A DNA stretch of 64,000 nucleotides from Psychrobacillus sp040274765 (GCA_040274765.1 JBEMAY010000002.1:1-64000), one strand, 5' to 3'; counted from the stretch's first letter, positions 26,528 to 35,366 are shown. The notes: generated by a model from the sequence alone, not told the origin. Made by a program: numbers and translations.

Positions 26528-27210
26528 GTAAGTGTACCTCCAGCTAGGATCTCCCTATAGAATTTCACTTTTTCAATCAGTACAGCATCTACCTTTTTTG
26601 CAGAGCGCAATAAATCATCCGCATTGTATTGTAACGGAAGAAGCTGACCGTTCAACTCTTCACTATCAAATTCAACAATGCGCTTCATTCCACTCCATTC
26701 CATTTCAACTCGATCCACATTTGCAATCGTAAATTCGACATGGGCCATGGCTCCACTTTCAAAACGGATCATGAGTATCATATGACTTGTACCAGAATCT
26801 CCCTTAGACCTTTTTATTTGTCTCTCTTTAGGCTCACCAAACAATAAGGAAAGTACATAGAGGTCTCCTGCCATACTGTCTAGGTTATCCTCTCTGACCA
26901 TTCTTCGAAAACGAAATACACCATTAGCCTTACTACCACTTTCTATTATTTCTTTTATTTTTTGGTAGAATGGATAACACTCCAATTCAAAATATACGTT
27001 GGTGTTACTATCCTCATTCACATAACTAAGTAAGTCTGTTGAAATGAAAATGTCATATCCACTTTTCTCTAGAGCTCTTAAGTTTTTCTCAGTAGCGTCC
27101 ATCACAAAAGAACCTTGTTCACCGTTAATCTCCACTAGCTTTTCAACAGAATGAAGCCTACTTGCCTGTCCTAGCTTCACATCATTAAAACTACCTAAAA
27201 TAACGTTCAC
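26524..27210 (-). CDS. Unrecognised protein, possible Gfo/Idh companion
   Basis: This 228-residue protein starts with GTG behind GAGGAGTG. The C-terminal half (FESGAMAHVEFTIANVDRVE, then a PLQYNADDLL segment) resembles the beta-sheet domain of Gfo/Idh oxidoreductases. The N-terminal half lacks a Gly-rich NAD motif and the EKP motif, so it is probably not an active dehydrogenase. It overlaps the following Gfo/Idh gene by four bases, so the two are translationally coupled and may form a complex. No function is claimed. Confidence 0.75.
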   Translation of the reverse strand: MNVILGSFNDVKLGQASRLHSVEKLVEINGEQGSFVMDATEKNLRALEKSGYDIFISTDLLSYVNEDSNTNVYFELECYPFYQKIKEIIESGSKANGVFRFRRMVREDNLDSMAGDLYVLSLLFGEPKERQIKRSKGDSGTSHMILMIRFESGAMAHVEFTIANVDRVEMEWSGMKRIVEFDSEELNGQLLPLQYNADDLLRSAKKVDAVLIEKVKFYREILAGGTLT

Positions 27211-27223
27211 GATTAATCACTCC

Positions 27224-28066
27224 TCAATTCAACAGCTTTCTAAGTCGACGAACCGCCTCTTCGTTAGCAAGCTTTGCATCCTCAAATCCTTCATATTCAA
27301 TGGAAAGCCAACCCTGGTAATCCTGTTTTTTAAGTCCTTCCACGATATAAGTTAAATCTACCTTACCGTCACCTGGGATAACCCCGATTAGCTCTTTTCC
27401 TTCCGTTGAACGAAAGCCTTTTACGGTTTCATGAACTTCTTTCTCTCTGAAATCCTTAAAGTGAACATGAGCAATATCTTGCTTGATTCGGTCGAATGCA
27501 TTCGCAGGATCCTCATGGACCAATAAAAAGTTACCCGTGTCAAAGGTAGATTTTACATACGGACTGTTGACGGTTTTAATAATTTCCTGAATCTGCTGAC
27601 TTTTTCCTGCCAATAAACCATGATTTTCAATAGCTAAAACTATCTTTTCCTTTTCTGCAACCTTTGCACTTTCCTGCAAGCCCTCTATAATCCAGTCAAA
27701 ACATTCTTCATAGATAAGCCCTTCTCTAATATCTCCACAGAAAACTCGAACCGTATTAGCATTTATTGCTTTAGCGACCCGAATACCTTCCAATACCTTC
27801 TCGACTTCTGCTTTTCGATCCTCTTCGTTGGGACGAACGAAGTTATTAGTAATATCATAAGCAGATACTTCTAGATTGGCTTTATGTAATTTGTCCACTA
27901 TTTCTTTGATCTCTTCATCCTTATTGGAAGGATCCTGCCAATAAATATCTAGAAGCTCTACACCATCTAAAGATATACTTTTCGCGTATTCGATAAAGTC
28001 AGCGACTGACCAATCATCTTGCCTAATAGTGGAAGCTAAACTATACATACTTATACTGATTCTCAT
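27224..28066 (-). CDS. Sugar phosphate isomerase/epimerase (TIM barrel)
   Basis: This 280-residue protein is of the xylose isomerase-like TIM-barrel type (AP_endonuc_2). Metal-ligand strands are visible: VLAIENHGLL (Glu), VKSTFDTGNFLL (Asp), HVHFKDF (His), VIPGDGKVD, and the ending GWLSIEYEGFE (Glu). The family includes hexulose and inosose isomerases and epimerases. It starts with ATG and is followed 13 bases later by the 228-residue gene. A role in converting an imported sugar or sugar acid in the same pathway as the two Gfo/Idh enzymes is the natural reading. Confidence 0.88.
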   Translation of the reverse strand: MRISISMYSLASTIRQDDWSVADFIEYAKSISLDGVELLDIYWQDPSNKDEEIKEIVDKLHKANLEVSAYDITNNFVRPNEEDRKAEVEKVLEGIRVAKAINANTVRVFCGDIREGLIYEECFDWIIEGLQESAKVAEKEKIVLAIENHGLLAGKSQQIQEIIKTVNSPYVKSTFDTGNFLLVHEDPANAFDRIKQDIAHVHFKDFREKEVHETVKGFRSTEGKELIGVIPGDGKVDLTYIVEGLKKQDYQGWLSIEYEGFEDAKLANEEAVRRLRKLLN

Positions 28067-28084
28067 CCTGTCTCCTCCTATCTA

Positions 28085-29059
28085 TCAATTCAGCCAATGC
28101 TTTCTAACAAACGCTAATTTCTTCTCCTCATGAAATGGATTAACTTCATGCGCATATTGTGGGTAGACTTCAATTTCCTTATCTTTTGTTTGTAAATGGT
28201 TATAAGCTGCAAAAACAGTAGAAGGAGGTGTAACAGAATCCTCTAATCCGATAGACATTAAGGCTGGGCAATGGATGGTATCACAAAAGTGAACGCAATC
28301 GATATAGCCCAGAGTATTCATAATGGATGAATACGTTTCGTATTGCGGATCAGTATACTTTAAATAATGGACAAGCTCCATATAAGGACCAGCCAAAGAG
28401 ATCTCAATAGCTCTTTCAAAGTTTGCTAGGAATGGATAATCCGAGACGACCAGTTCTATTCTATGGTCTAATCCGGCAAGGGCCAAGGCTAATCCTCCTC
28501 CCTGAGAGCTTCCTAGAACACCGATTTTTGTTGGTTCTACTAAAGATTCAGAGGAGTTTATCCATTCCAACTGAAGTAGGAGATCCTTATATACATTCGT
28601 ATAATAATAATTTTCTGGCTCATGAATGCCATTTAACATCCAACCAAGTGACCTTGCACCATTGGAATATATCGCATAATCCGGGGAGCTGCCCTGGGCG
28701 CGAACATCAAAGGCATACACTGCTATTCCCATAGAAATCCACTTTAAGTAATCTAGCGGCAGACCACGGCTACCTGTGTAACCATGGATACTCAGCATGA
28801 CTGGACACTGCTCGATTCCTTTAGGTCTAATCCCCCACCCTTTTAAGGGCGTACCGTCCCAGCTTTCAAACAACAAATTAGCAACCTCCATAGTAGGAAT
28901 CACATAATCCTCCCAAGTAATTGCCACATTTGGTTTGAGTCCGTTTATTTTCTTCTGTTGATCATCCCAAAATACTTGAAATTTTGAAGGCTTATATATA
29001 TGCTTTGGTTTATATTCTTTCAGTTTACTTAATGGAAAATCTGCAATTTGTCTCCCCAA
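28085..29059 (-). CDS. Acetylxylan esterase (AXE1)/cephalosporin-C deacetylase family
   Basis: This 324-residue alpha/beta hydrolase has the family block SIHGYTGSRG and the nucleophile motif GSSQGGGLALALAG (Ser at about 190). DVRAQGSSPD, typical of AXE1, appears between them, and the C-terminal His is in YPQYAHEV. These cytosolic enzymes remove acetyl groups from xylo-oligosaccharides and other acetylated sugars. The start is TTG at 29059, ten bases behind AAAGGAG. Presence in the operon suggests that the imported glycan is acetylated. Confidence 0.88.
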   Translation of the reverse strand: MGRQIADFPLSKLKEYKPKHIYKPSKFQVFWDDQQKKINGLKPNVAITWEDYVIPTMEVANLLFESWDGTPLKGWGIRPKGIEQCPVMLSIHGYTGSRGLPLDYLKWISMGIAVYAFDVRAQGSSPDYAIYSNGARSLGWMLNGIHEPENYYYTNVYKDLLLQLEWINSSESLVEPTKIGVLGSSQGGGLALALAGLDHRIELVVSDYPFLANFERAIEISLAGPYMELVHYLKYTDPQYETYSSIMNTLGYIDCVHFCDTIHCPALMSIGLEDSVTPPSTVFAAYNHLQTKDKEIEVYPQYAHEVNPFHEEKKLAFVRKHWLN

Positions 29060-29092
29060 ATGCGTTTAGCTCCTTTCTAAACGAACCGTGTT

Positions 29093-30145
29093 TTATAAAT
29101 ATATTTCCTTCCCAGTTTCAGCTGATTCATAAATAGCATTTAACATTTTCATCACTTCTACTCCGTCTTCTACTGGAGCCACAGGATGTTTTCCATCCAA
29201 GCAGCATTCTACAAAGTGGTTAATCTCATTTGTAAAGGATCCACCGAAGTCAAAGCTTTTATTGTCAACCTGTGGAAGTATATTAAGGATGGTATCGTTT
29301 TGCTCTGCCACGATGACAATCTCTGGTTCTATTTCTGCCCCACCCTTTTCCCCAAACAATTTGACGCTCACTTGATCCTCTTTGGCTTGAAGTGTAAAGC
29401 TTACATCTACAGCCAAGGACGCACCGTTTTCAAAGCGAATCAATGCATTTGCTAAATCTTCTACGTTGTTCAAAGAAGAATCATAGTCAGCTGCCTTATA
29501 GAAGGAAAGGTTTTTAATATTACTCCGGTTCCCAAGTTTCGAATACGTATTTCCACTAACAGAAACAGGCTTTGGTCTCCCCATCATATACCAGCAAATA
29601 TCAATCATATGAACACCTAAATCCATAAGTGCTCCTCCTCCAGATTTAGATTTGTCACTAAACCAGCCACCTGGATTTCCTAGCCGTCTTAAACAGGATG
29701 CTTTCGCATAATAGATTTCTCCTAAATAATCTTGGTCTATGAATTGCTTTAGGATATTAGAGTTACTCCCATGTCTTCGAACAAAACCAACTAGCAGAAC
29801 TTTTCCTGACTTTTCTACCGCAGCCTCTACTGCCAGCGCCTCTTCTACGGTCATACATAATGGCTTTTCAACCAATACATGCTTCCCAGCTTCCAATGCA
29901 GCAATAGCTATTTCGGCATGGGTGTTGTTCCAAGTACAAATACTTACGGCCTCTACATCTTCATTAGCCAATAAATCATGGTAATTAGTATATAAATGAG
30001 TCACCCCATATTGATGCCCACATTCAGTAAGCCTTTGCTCATTTTGGTCACATAATGCTATGAGCTCTACTCTTTTATGAAGAATATATGGAGTAATATG
30101 AAACTGTGAAATAGACCCTCCACCAATTACGCCAACCTTTAACAT
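29093..30145 (-). CDS. Gfo/Idh/MocA family oxidoreductase
   Basis: This 350-residue protein has a canonical NAD-binding start (KVGVIGGGSISQFHITPY) and the VEKPLC motif at about 94-99. GGGALMDLGVHMIDICWYMMG at about 167-187 carries the substrate-pocket Asp and His. It differs from the second Gfo/Idh protein of the operon, whose Gly-rich loop is altered. These enzymes oxidise a sugar hydroxyl or act as aldose/ketose dehydrogenases. A GAGAGGAG ribosome binding site precedes the ATG. Confidence 0.9.
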   Translation of the reverse strand: MLKVGVIGGGSISQFHITPYILHKRVELIALCDQNEQRLTECGHQYGVTHLYTNYHDLLANEDVEAVSICTWNNTHAEIAIAALEAGKHVLVEKPLCMTVEEALAVEAAVEKSGKVLLVGFVRRHGSNSNILKQFIDQDYLGEIYYAKASCLRRLGNPGGWFSDKSKSGGGALMDLGVHMIDICWYMMGRPKPVSVSGNTYSKLGNRSNIKNLSFYKAADYDSSLNNVEDLANALIRFENGASLAVDVSFTLQAKEDQVSVKLFGEKGGAEIEPEIVIVAEQNDTILNILPQVDNKSFDFGGSFTNEINHFVECCLDGKHPVAPVEDGVEVMKMLNAIYESAETGKEIYL

Positions 30146-30175
30146 TAAAATTCTCCTCTCAGTTATAAAACTACC

Positions 30176-31177
30176 CTAGCTAAACTTGATAATCTTCGTT
30201 AAGGTTTTTGATTTCTTATCAGTCAAATCTTTATATGCAGAAGGCGCCTGATCTATGTTCACTTCTTCCGTTATGAATGACTCCATTTTGATACGCTTTT
30301 CCTTTACTAGCCTCAAATACTCAGCAACATTTCTTCCTTCTGTCCATCTTACGTATCCATATGGGTAATCCACTGCCTGCTTTTCATATATGGGGTCATA
30401 CCTTCCCGGTCCCCCTGCTCTTGAAATGAGGATTTGAGCTTCCTTCCCAAACATTAACTCTCTAGGGAAGTCCGGCTCTATATCGCCTACAATAACTACT
30501 TTCCCTTGGTTGCGTATCCATTCTAGGCTTTGACCAGTAAGAGATGATCGCTTGCCACCCGCACATAGCAGCACAGCGTCCGCCCCTCTGTTTCCTGTAT
30601 TCTTGTTAATCGCTTCTTCCATTTCCTCTAAATTAGAAAAGGTAGTAATTCCGGATTCTTCTTGTAACATAGCTCCTCTTTCATTTTGTAAATCGTATGC
30701 AAGAACATCATAGGCGGCTGCATGAGCAATTTTTGCAATCATCTGCCCTAACAATCCAAGACCAACAATCACTACGGTTTCTCCAAATGCTAAATTGGCT
30801 ACTCGTAGTGCATGAATAGCAATTGCTCCGATTCCAGCTAGAGACGCTTCTTTTGGATCTATTCCCTCTGGTACCTTAGCACATAACGTCCTTGGTACAC
30901 AGAGATATTCGGAATGCCCTACGTAAGGTGCTCCGTAGCATGAAACGATATCTCCTTTTTTAAAACCATTAACATTGTCTCCGCATTCTTCCACAACACC
31001 AACCGCACTATATCCTAAAGAAATCTCTCTTTCACGGCTTGCTGCTATTAAGCTTAGCTCCGTTCCTGGCGAAATGGCACTGTACAACGTCTTGATCAGA
31101 AGATAAGAAGGTACAATATCCATCCTGGGTCTTTCTTCTATATAAACCTTTTGATCTTTCGCAATAACTGTCTTCAC
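30176..31177 (-). CDS. Zinc-type medium-chain alcohol/sugar dehydrogenase
   Basis: This 333-residue protein is of the MDR superfamily. It has GYSAVGVVEECGDNVNGFKKGD early, a nucleotide loop VIVGLGLLGQMIAKIAHAA (about 135-153), and AVLLCAGG. The catalytic-zinc Cys and the usual GHE motif are not clear near residues 35-60 (SPGTEL is present instead), so a zinc-independent variant is possible. It starts with GTG behind AAGGAGCG. Family members act as polyol, threonine or sugar dehydrogenases. It follows the permease genes in the operon. Confidence 0.82.
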   Translation of the reverse strand: MKTVIAKDQKVYIEERPRMDIVPSYLLIKTLYSAISPGTELSLIAASREREISLGYSAVGVVEECGDNVNGFKKGDIVSCYGAPYVGHSEYLCVPRTLCAKVPEGIDPKEASLAGIGAIAIHALRVANLAFGETVVIVGLGLLGQMIAKIAHAAAYDVLAYDLQNERGAMLQEESGITTFSNLEEMEEAINKNTGNRGADAVLLCAGGKRSSLTGQSLEWIRNQGKVVIVGDIEPDFPRELMFGKEAQILISRAGGPGRYDPIYEKQAVDYPYGYVRWTEGRNVAEYLRLVKEKRIKMESFITEEVNIDQAPSAYKDLTDKKSKTLTKIIKFS

Positions 31178-31220
31178 TTCAATCGCTCCTTACATTAAAA
31201 CCCTAATTGAAAGGGACTCA

Positions 31221-32024
31221 TCATTTCAAACCTGACATTTGAATTCCCTCTGTAAAATATCGTTGGAAGAATAAGAAAATCAGAAAGGTTGGTATAAAGG
31301 ATACTGCTGAACCAGCCATCTCTATCCCAAAGTTTCCTTCCTTCCCTAGCATAGAAGCCAAGCCGAGTGTCACTGGGAACATTTTCTCCTGAGTTAAATA
31401 AATTAAAGGCTGGAATAAATCGTTCCAGTTTGAAATAAAGGCAAAAGTTCCAACTGTAGCAACTACTGGAATAGAGAGAGGTAAAATAACTTTAAAGAAT
31501 ATTTGTAAATCGTTAGCCCCGTCTATATATGCAGCCTCTTCTAAATCATTTGGTATTCCTTGTAAAAACTGTCTTACTAGAAAAACTCCCATAATCCCCC
31601 AAAGCTCTGGAACAATAAGTGCCCAATAAGTATTGATCCAACCAAAGTCAGAGAACATGATATATTTTGGAATGATTAACAATTGTTGAGGAATCATAAT
31701 AACCCCCATAAACACCCAAAAAATAACCTCTCTCCCAAAGAATTTCTTCTTTGCGAAAATATAACCTAAGATCGCACAGAAAATCATCTGACTAGCTACG
31801 GGTATCACAGTAATAACAACTGAGTTAAAAATCCATCGGAGAAATTGTCCATCTCTCATAATATAAAAGTAGTTTTTTAGAGTTGGTTCATCTGGAATCC
31901 AAAAAAGCGGGTCTAATTGTGCGTACTCTACATTTTTAAAAGACCCTAAAATCATAATGATAAAGGGCATGAGAAAACAAAACCCCAATATAAACAAAGC
32001 AATATAGGAAATTACCTTTTTCAA
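31221..32024 (-). CDS. Carbohydrate ABC transporter permease (MalG type)
   Basis: This 267-residue inner-membrane protein has six predicted helices and the ATPase-coupling EAA motif LEEAAYIDGANDLQIFFKVILPLS at about 163-186, with the conserved Gly (G..P pattern). It is the second permease of a CUT1 sugar importer. The start is TTG at 32024; a GAAGGGGATG ribosome binding site lies upstream. No ATP-binding subunit gene is nearby, so an MsmX-type ATPase is needed. Confidence 0.9.
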   Translation of the reverse strand: MKKVISYIALFILGFCFLMPFIIMILGSFKNVEYAQLDPLFWIPDEPTLKNYFYIMRDGQFLRWIFNSVVITVIPVASQMIFCAILGYIFAKKKFFGREVIFWVFMGVIMIPQQLLIIPKYIMFSDFGWINTYWALIVPELWGIMGVFLVRQFLQGIPNDLEEAAYIDGANDLQIFFKVILPLSIPVVATVGTFAFISNWNDLFQPLIYLTQEKMFPVTLGLASMLGKEGNFGIEMAGSAVSFIPTFLIFLFFQRYFTEGIQMSGLK

Positions 32025-32041
32025 AACATTTTCATCCCCTT

Positions 32042-32992
32042 CTAGTAGAGATTAGACTCTTTCCCTAAAAACCTTCTTTGCAAGAGCGAGATCATTAGGA
32101 TGATGAAGAATAGCACATAAGAAAGTACTGCAGCATAGCTTAAATTTAGGCTAGTAAAGCCTTGATTGTATAAGTAATAAACAATAGTGGTTGTTGCATA
32201 GTTTGGTCCTCCACCTGTTAGCAAGTAAGCTGAGTCAAAAATTTGGAACGACCCAATAGTAGTAGTAATCGCTACATAAAAATGAATAGGCTTCAATAGA
32301 GGGAAAGTTACTTTCCAAAAGATTTTACTAGTCGATGCGCCATCCATTTTTGCTGCCTCATATAGTCCCTTGTCGATCGATTGAAGACCTGCAAAATAAT
32401 AAATCATTGTGCTTCCCGCAACCTTAAAGACACTTAGTGCTGCTAAAACAGGTAAAGCCTGACTAGAATCGGATAAAAATAGCTGAGGCTCAATACCGAT
32501 GAACCCTATTAGATAGTTAATCATCCCTTCTTCTGTCCCTCTGAATAGCCATCCCCATATACCGGCGATAATGACAAAAGAAGTGACAACAGGTAAAAAG
32601 AAAATTCCTTTAAAAAATCCGGCCATTTTTACGCCTGAATTAATGATCAAGGCTAGTATTAATCCCACTGCCATTGTAGGAACTATATAGTAAACAGAAA
32701 ACATCACCGTATTCCATAAGGCCTTCCACGCAATACTATCACTTAAAAAGTATTTCCAATGCTTTAACCCTACAAATTCCGGGTCACCAATTACCTTCCA
32801 ATCCATAAATGTTAAGTAAAAGCTTAAAAGGAATGGGTACACTTGGAAAATAGCAAAATGTATTAAGATCGGAATAAGAAAAATATAGACGATTGCATTA
32901 CGATCCCACTGTCTTTTTAATCTAGCCCTTAGTGTCATTCCATTTTTCTTGGACACTAAAGGTTTACCTATTGTATTTACCAGTGTAAACAC
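32042..32992 (-). CDS. Carbohydrate ABC transporter permease (MalF type)
   Basis: This permease of about 300 residues has six predicted helices and the EAA motif LYEAAKMDGASTSKIFWKVTFPLL. The start is uncertain. The longest frame begins at GTG 32992, but that codon touches the AAAGGG ribosome binding site. An in-frame CTG at 32983 has better spacing, and ATG 32938 (starting MTLRARL) is the next ordinary option. The first helix begins after residue 32 of the longest frame, so the core is unaffected. It is followed by the MalG-type permease 17 bases later. Confidence 0.88.
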   Translation of the reverse strand: MFTLVNTIGKPLVSKKNGMTLRARLKRQWDRNAIVYIFLIPILIHFAIFQVYPFLLSFYLTFMDWKVIGDPEFVGLKHWKYFLSDSIAWKALWNTVMFSVYYIVPTMAVGLILALIINSGVKMAGFFKGIFFLPVVTSFVIIAGIWGWLFRGTEEGMINYLIGFIGIEPQLFLSDSSQALPVLAALSVFKVAGSTMIYYFAGLQSIDKGLYEAAKMDGASTSKIFWKVTFPLLKPIHFYVAITTTIGSFQIFDSAYLLTGGGPNYATTTIVYYLYNQGFTSLNLSYAAVLSYVLFFIILMISLLQRRFLGKESNLY

Positions 32993-33057
32993 CCTTTCAT
33001 ATGTAGATTAATCATATAGAGAGCTTGATCTGTCAAAGACCAAACTCCCTATTAGAT

Positions 33058-34320
33058 TTATTTTACTTTTCCTTTAATTGCTTCAGCTGCAGCATCAGCT
33101 GCCTCTTTTGGAGTTTTCTTGCCTTCCATCATCGTTTGAAGCTCTGCTTGAATCAATGGCATGATGTTGCGTCCCTCTGGGTGTATAACTCCTGGTAAAG
33201 CAAACTCTGTGTAAGTCGCTAATTGCGCTAAATATTTTTGCTCTTCAAAAATATCCTTTGCAGATTCACGGGTAGGAATATACTGAGTAACCTGGTTAAA
33301 CTTACGTTGGTTTTCAGCATTCGTCATCACTTTTACAAATTCAGCTGCTGCATCTGGATTTTCAGAGTTGATAGGCACTACGAACATACCTGTAGTTCCA
33401 TACGTAACTTGTTTTTTGTTCTTTAAAGGCGGTGCAATAACAAATTCAAATGTTTCTTTACTTAACATACGGCTAATAGATGCTCCCGACCCTTGAACAG
33501 ACAGCAGTTTACCGCTATCCCATAAAGCATCGTGTTCTAACGCTGTGATTGAATCCTTTGGAATCCACTCGTTTTTATACATTTTATTTATAAATTCGAA
33601 TGCTTCCACTCCAGCATCGCTGTTAATTTTTACTTCATTGTCCGCTGTAAGTACTTCCCCACCTGCTTGCCAAAGGTAAGGATATAAAGTACCGTTCATA
33701 GAACCTCCACCTTGGAAGCTAGATGCGTAATACCCCTTTGCTTTCGCTTTTTCTGCCCATTTCTCAAATTCTTCCCATGTTGTTGGGAGTTTCGATGGAT
33801 CTTCACCGATTTCCTTGATGATGTCAACATTGTAAAGGAAGGTATAAGCTTCTTGAAGTATAGGTAAGCCATATACTTTATCCTTCCATGTAGTTGAAAC
33901 TAGTGCACTATCAACGAAATCTTCCATATCATTGTCCTTTAGATATGGACTAAGATCCGTTAACATCCCTGCTTCTGCATATTGTGGCATTTGGTCAGGG
34001 ATAGCATAAAATACATCTGGTCCATTGTTAGCTGCTAAAGCAGTTAAAACCTTTTGGTCACGATTTGCCCAAGGAATTTGTTCAAAGTTAACCTTTACTC
34101 CTGTAGCCTCTTCATACGAAGCAATAATTTCATCCCACATTTTTCCTTCTACTTCCTGATCTCCTGTATACGGATGTGCCCAAACAGTTATTTCTCCTGA
34201 AAAACCGTCTTTTCCGGCTTCACCAGATGTTGCTATTTTTTCTCCTGCCTCCTCATCACTACAAGCTACCATTAACGCGCTAAATACCAACAATAGTAAA
34301 AAGAACCACAACTTTTTCAT
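33058..34320 (-). CDS. Sugar-binding lipoprotein of ABC transporter (CUT1)
   Basis: This 420-residue extracellular solute-binding protein has a lipoprotein signal with LMVAC (Cys20). The mature part has the SBP_bac_1 pattern GEITVWAHPYTG, then DVFYAIPDQMPQYAEAGML and TTWEEFEKWAEKAKAKGY. It delivers its ligand to the permeases directly downstream and is the first gene of the operon. A clear AAAGGGGAAGGGG ribosome binding site precedes the ATG. It is almost the same protein as the one encoded at 35376. A cre-like site lies 158 bases upstream. Confidence 0.92.
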   Translation of the reverse strand: MKKLWFFLLLLVFSALMVACSDEEAGEKIATSGEAGKDGFSGEITVWAHPYTGDQEVEGKMWDEIIASYEEATGVKVNFEQIPWANRDQKVLTALAANNGPDVFYAIPDQMPQYAEAGMLTDLSPYLKDNDMEDFVDSALVSTTWKDKVYGLPILQEAYTFLYNVDIIKEIGEDPSKLPTTWEEFEKWAEKAKAKGYYASSFQGGGSMNGTLYPYLWQAGGEVLTADNEVKINSDAGVEAFEFINKMYKNEWIPKDSITALEHDALWDSGKLLSVQGSGASISRMLSKETFEFVIAPPLKNKKQVTYGTTGMFVVPINSENPDAAAEFVKVMTNAENQRKFNQVTQYIPTRESAKDIFEEQKYLAQLATYTEFALPGVIHPEGRNIMPLIQAELQTMMEGKKTPKEAADAAAEAIKGKVK

Positions 34321-34477
34321 TTATTTACCCCTTCCCCTTTTTAAAATACTTATATTGGATTTACAACTGTTGCTTAATTACTAAATCCCTCCTTCTAGTA
34401 ATCCACTCTTGGTCGTTCTTTCTCTGTAACCCCTAACAGTCAAAGATATAAATTGTAAAAAATTCAAGTATGTTTTA

Positions 34478-34491
34478 GGTAAGCGCTACCA
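34478..34491. promoter_or_regulatory. cre-like site (CcpA operator)
   Basis: GGTAAGCGCTACCA fits TGWAANCGNTNWCA at 12 of 14 positions and is close to a perfect palindrome. It lies upstream of the carbohydrate operon and could give catabolite repression by CcpA. An alternative is an operator for a LacI-family regulator not in this window. Confidence 0.45.
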
Positions 34492-34582
34492 AAGTAAAAT
34501 TATAAAACTATTTACTTTCTGAATTACCTAAAATATACTGAAATTACAAAATAATAAGTTAACTTTCACTTATCTTATATGA

Positions 34583-34610
34583 TTAACAATAAAGAGACAA
34601 TGTCTATAAA
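34583..34610 (+). promoter_or_regulatory. Sigma-A-type promoter of YesL-like gene
   Basis: TTAACA at 34583-34588 and TATAAA at 34605-34610 are separated by 16 bases. The transcript would start near 34617, about 32 bases before the ATG, with GAGAGGAG as the ribosome binding site. Confidence 0.55.
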
Positions 34611-34648
34611 TAGTCTTTAATTAATAGACTTCTGTTTGAGAGGAGAAA

Positions 34649-35323
34649 ATGACGGTGAATTGGGATAATTTTAATAAAGTTGCATACTGGATGTTGTCAC
34701 TAATTTACTTGAATTTATTGTGGATTATTTTCACAGCTTTAGGGTTAGGAATATTAGGTTTATTTCCTTCTACGGTCGCATTATTTGGAGTTGTAAGATT
34801 AATGATTATCAAAGAGAGTCCAGAACCACTTAAAGTCTTTCAATCTTTTTGGAGAATCTTTAAAAAAGATTTTTGGAGAGCAAACTCCTTTGGATTATTT
34901 TTTACTTTCATCTGTTATTTTTTAATTTTTGACTTTCAATTTGTTCAATTAAGTAATGGCGAATTTAATTTTTTATTACCTGCTCTATTTTTTATACTAA
35001 TCTCTAGTATACTTACACTACTATTTTTCTTTCCTGTTTATGTTCATTTTGAACTAAAATACTTTCAGTACATAAAACAATCTTTTTTAATTGCTATTAC
35101 TTCTCCCCTGGAGCTTTTAGGCATCTTAGCAAGCACATTAGCCATGTACTTTTTTCTACTATTTTTACCTGGAGCCATACCACTTTTCTCAGGAAGTTTG
35201 CTAGCTTATGCAATAACTGTATTAAGCTTTAGAGCTTTTAAAAGAATTGAGCAGAAACAACAAGTACAACGAGGAAAACCATTGAATAGTAATGACAGAT
35301 TAGTTGATGGACTGAAGTCTTAA
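34649..35323 (+). CDS. yesL: YesL family (DUF624) membrane protein
   Basis: This 224-residue integral membrane protein has about five hydrophobic helices (for example residues 12-40, 73-92 and 105-130) and a hydrophilic C-terminus. It contains LGLGILGLFPSTVALFGVVR, the typical DUF624/YesL block. YesL proteins are encoded beside sugar ABC transporters in Firmicutes, including the B. subtilis rhamnogalacturonan locus; their role is unknown. It lies between two near-identical sugar-binding lipoprotein genes of opposite orientation. Confidence 0.85.
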   Translation: MTVNWDNFNKVAYWMLSLIYLNLLWIIFTALGLGILGLFPSTVALFGVVRLMIIKESPEPLKVFQSFWRIFKKDFWRANSFGLFFTFICYFLIFDFQFVQLSNGEFNFLLPALFFILISSILTLLFFFPVYVHFELKYFQYIKQSFLIAITSPLELLGILASTLAMYFFLLFLPGAIPLFSGSLLAYAITVLSFRAFKRIEQKQQVQRGKPLNSNDRLVDGLKS

Positions 35324-35328
35324 AAAAA

Positions 35329-35366
35329 GAGAGCAGGATCTATTTTTTAGATCCGGCTCTCTTCTT
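35329..35366. terminator. Bidirectional terminator between yesL-like and lipoprotein genes
   Basis: Arms at 35329-35341 and 35349-35361 (GAGAGCAGGATCT against AGATCCGGCTCTC) form a stem with one A-G mismatch and a T-rich loop. It ends the yesL-like gene and the convergent binding-protein gene. Confidence 0.75.

Larger units (their letters stand above)
34321..34648. other. Divergent intergenic region of carbohydrate operon and yesL-like gene
   Basis: This 328-base AT-rich gap holds the promoters of the carbohydrate operon (minus strand) and the YesL-like gene (plus strand). The cre-like site at 34478-34491 and the sigma-A promoter at 34583-34610 are listed separately. The minus-strand promoter was not located with confidence. 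No gene was seen. Confidence 0.6.

Noticed and set aside
28423..28734. A 103-codon plus-strand open frame
   Set aside because: It lies antisense to the AXE1 esterase nucleophile region and has no ribosome binding site.
17894..34320. Carbohydrate locus considered a genomic island
   Set aside because: No integrase, transposase, tRNA or flanking repeats were seen, and base composition looks like that of the surroundings.
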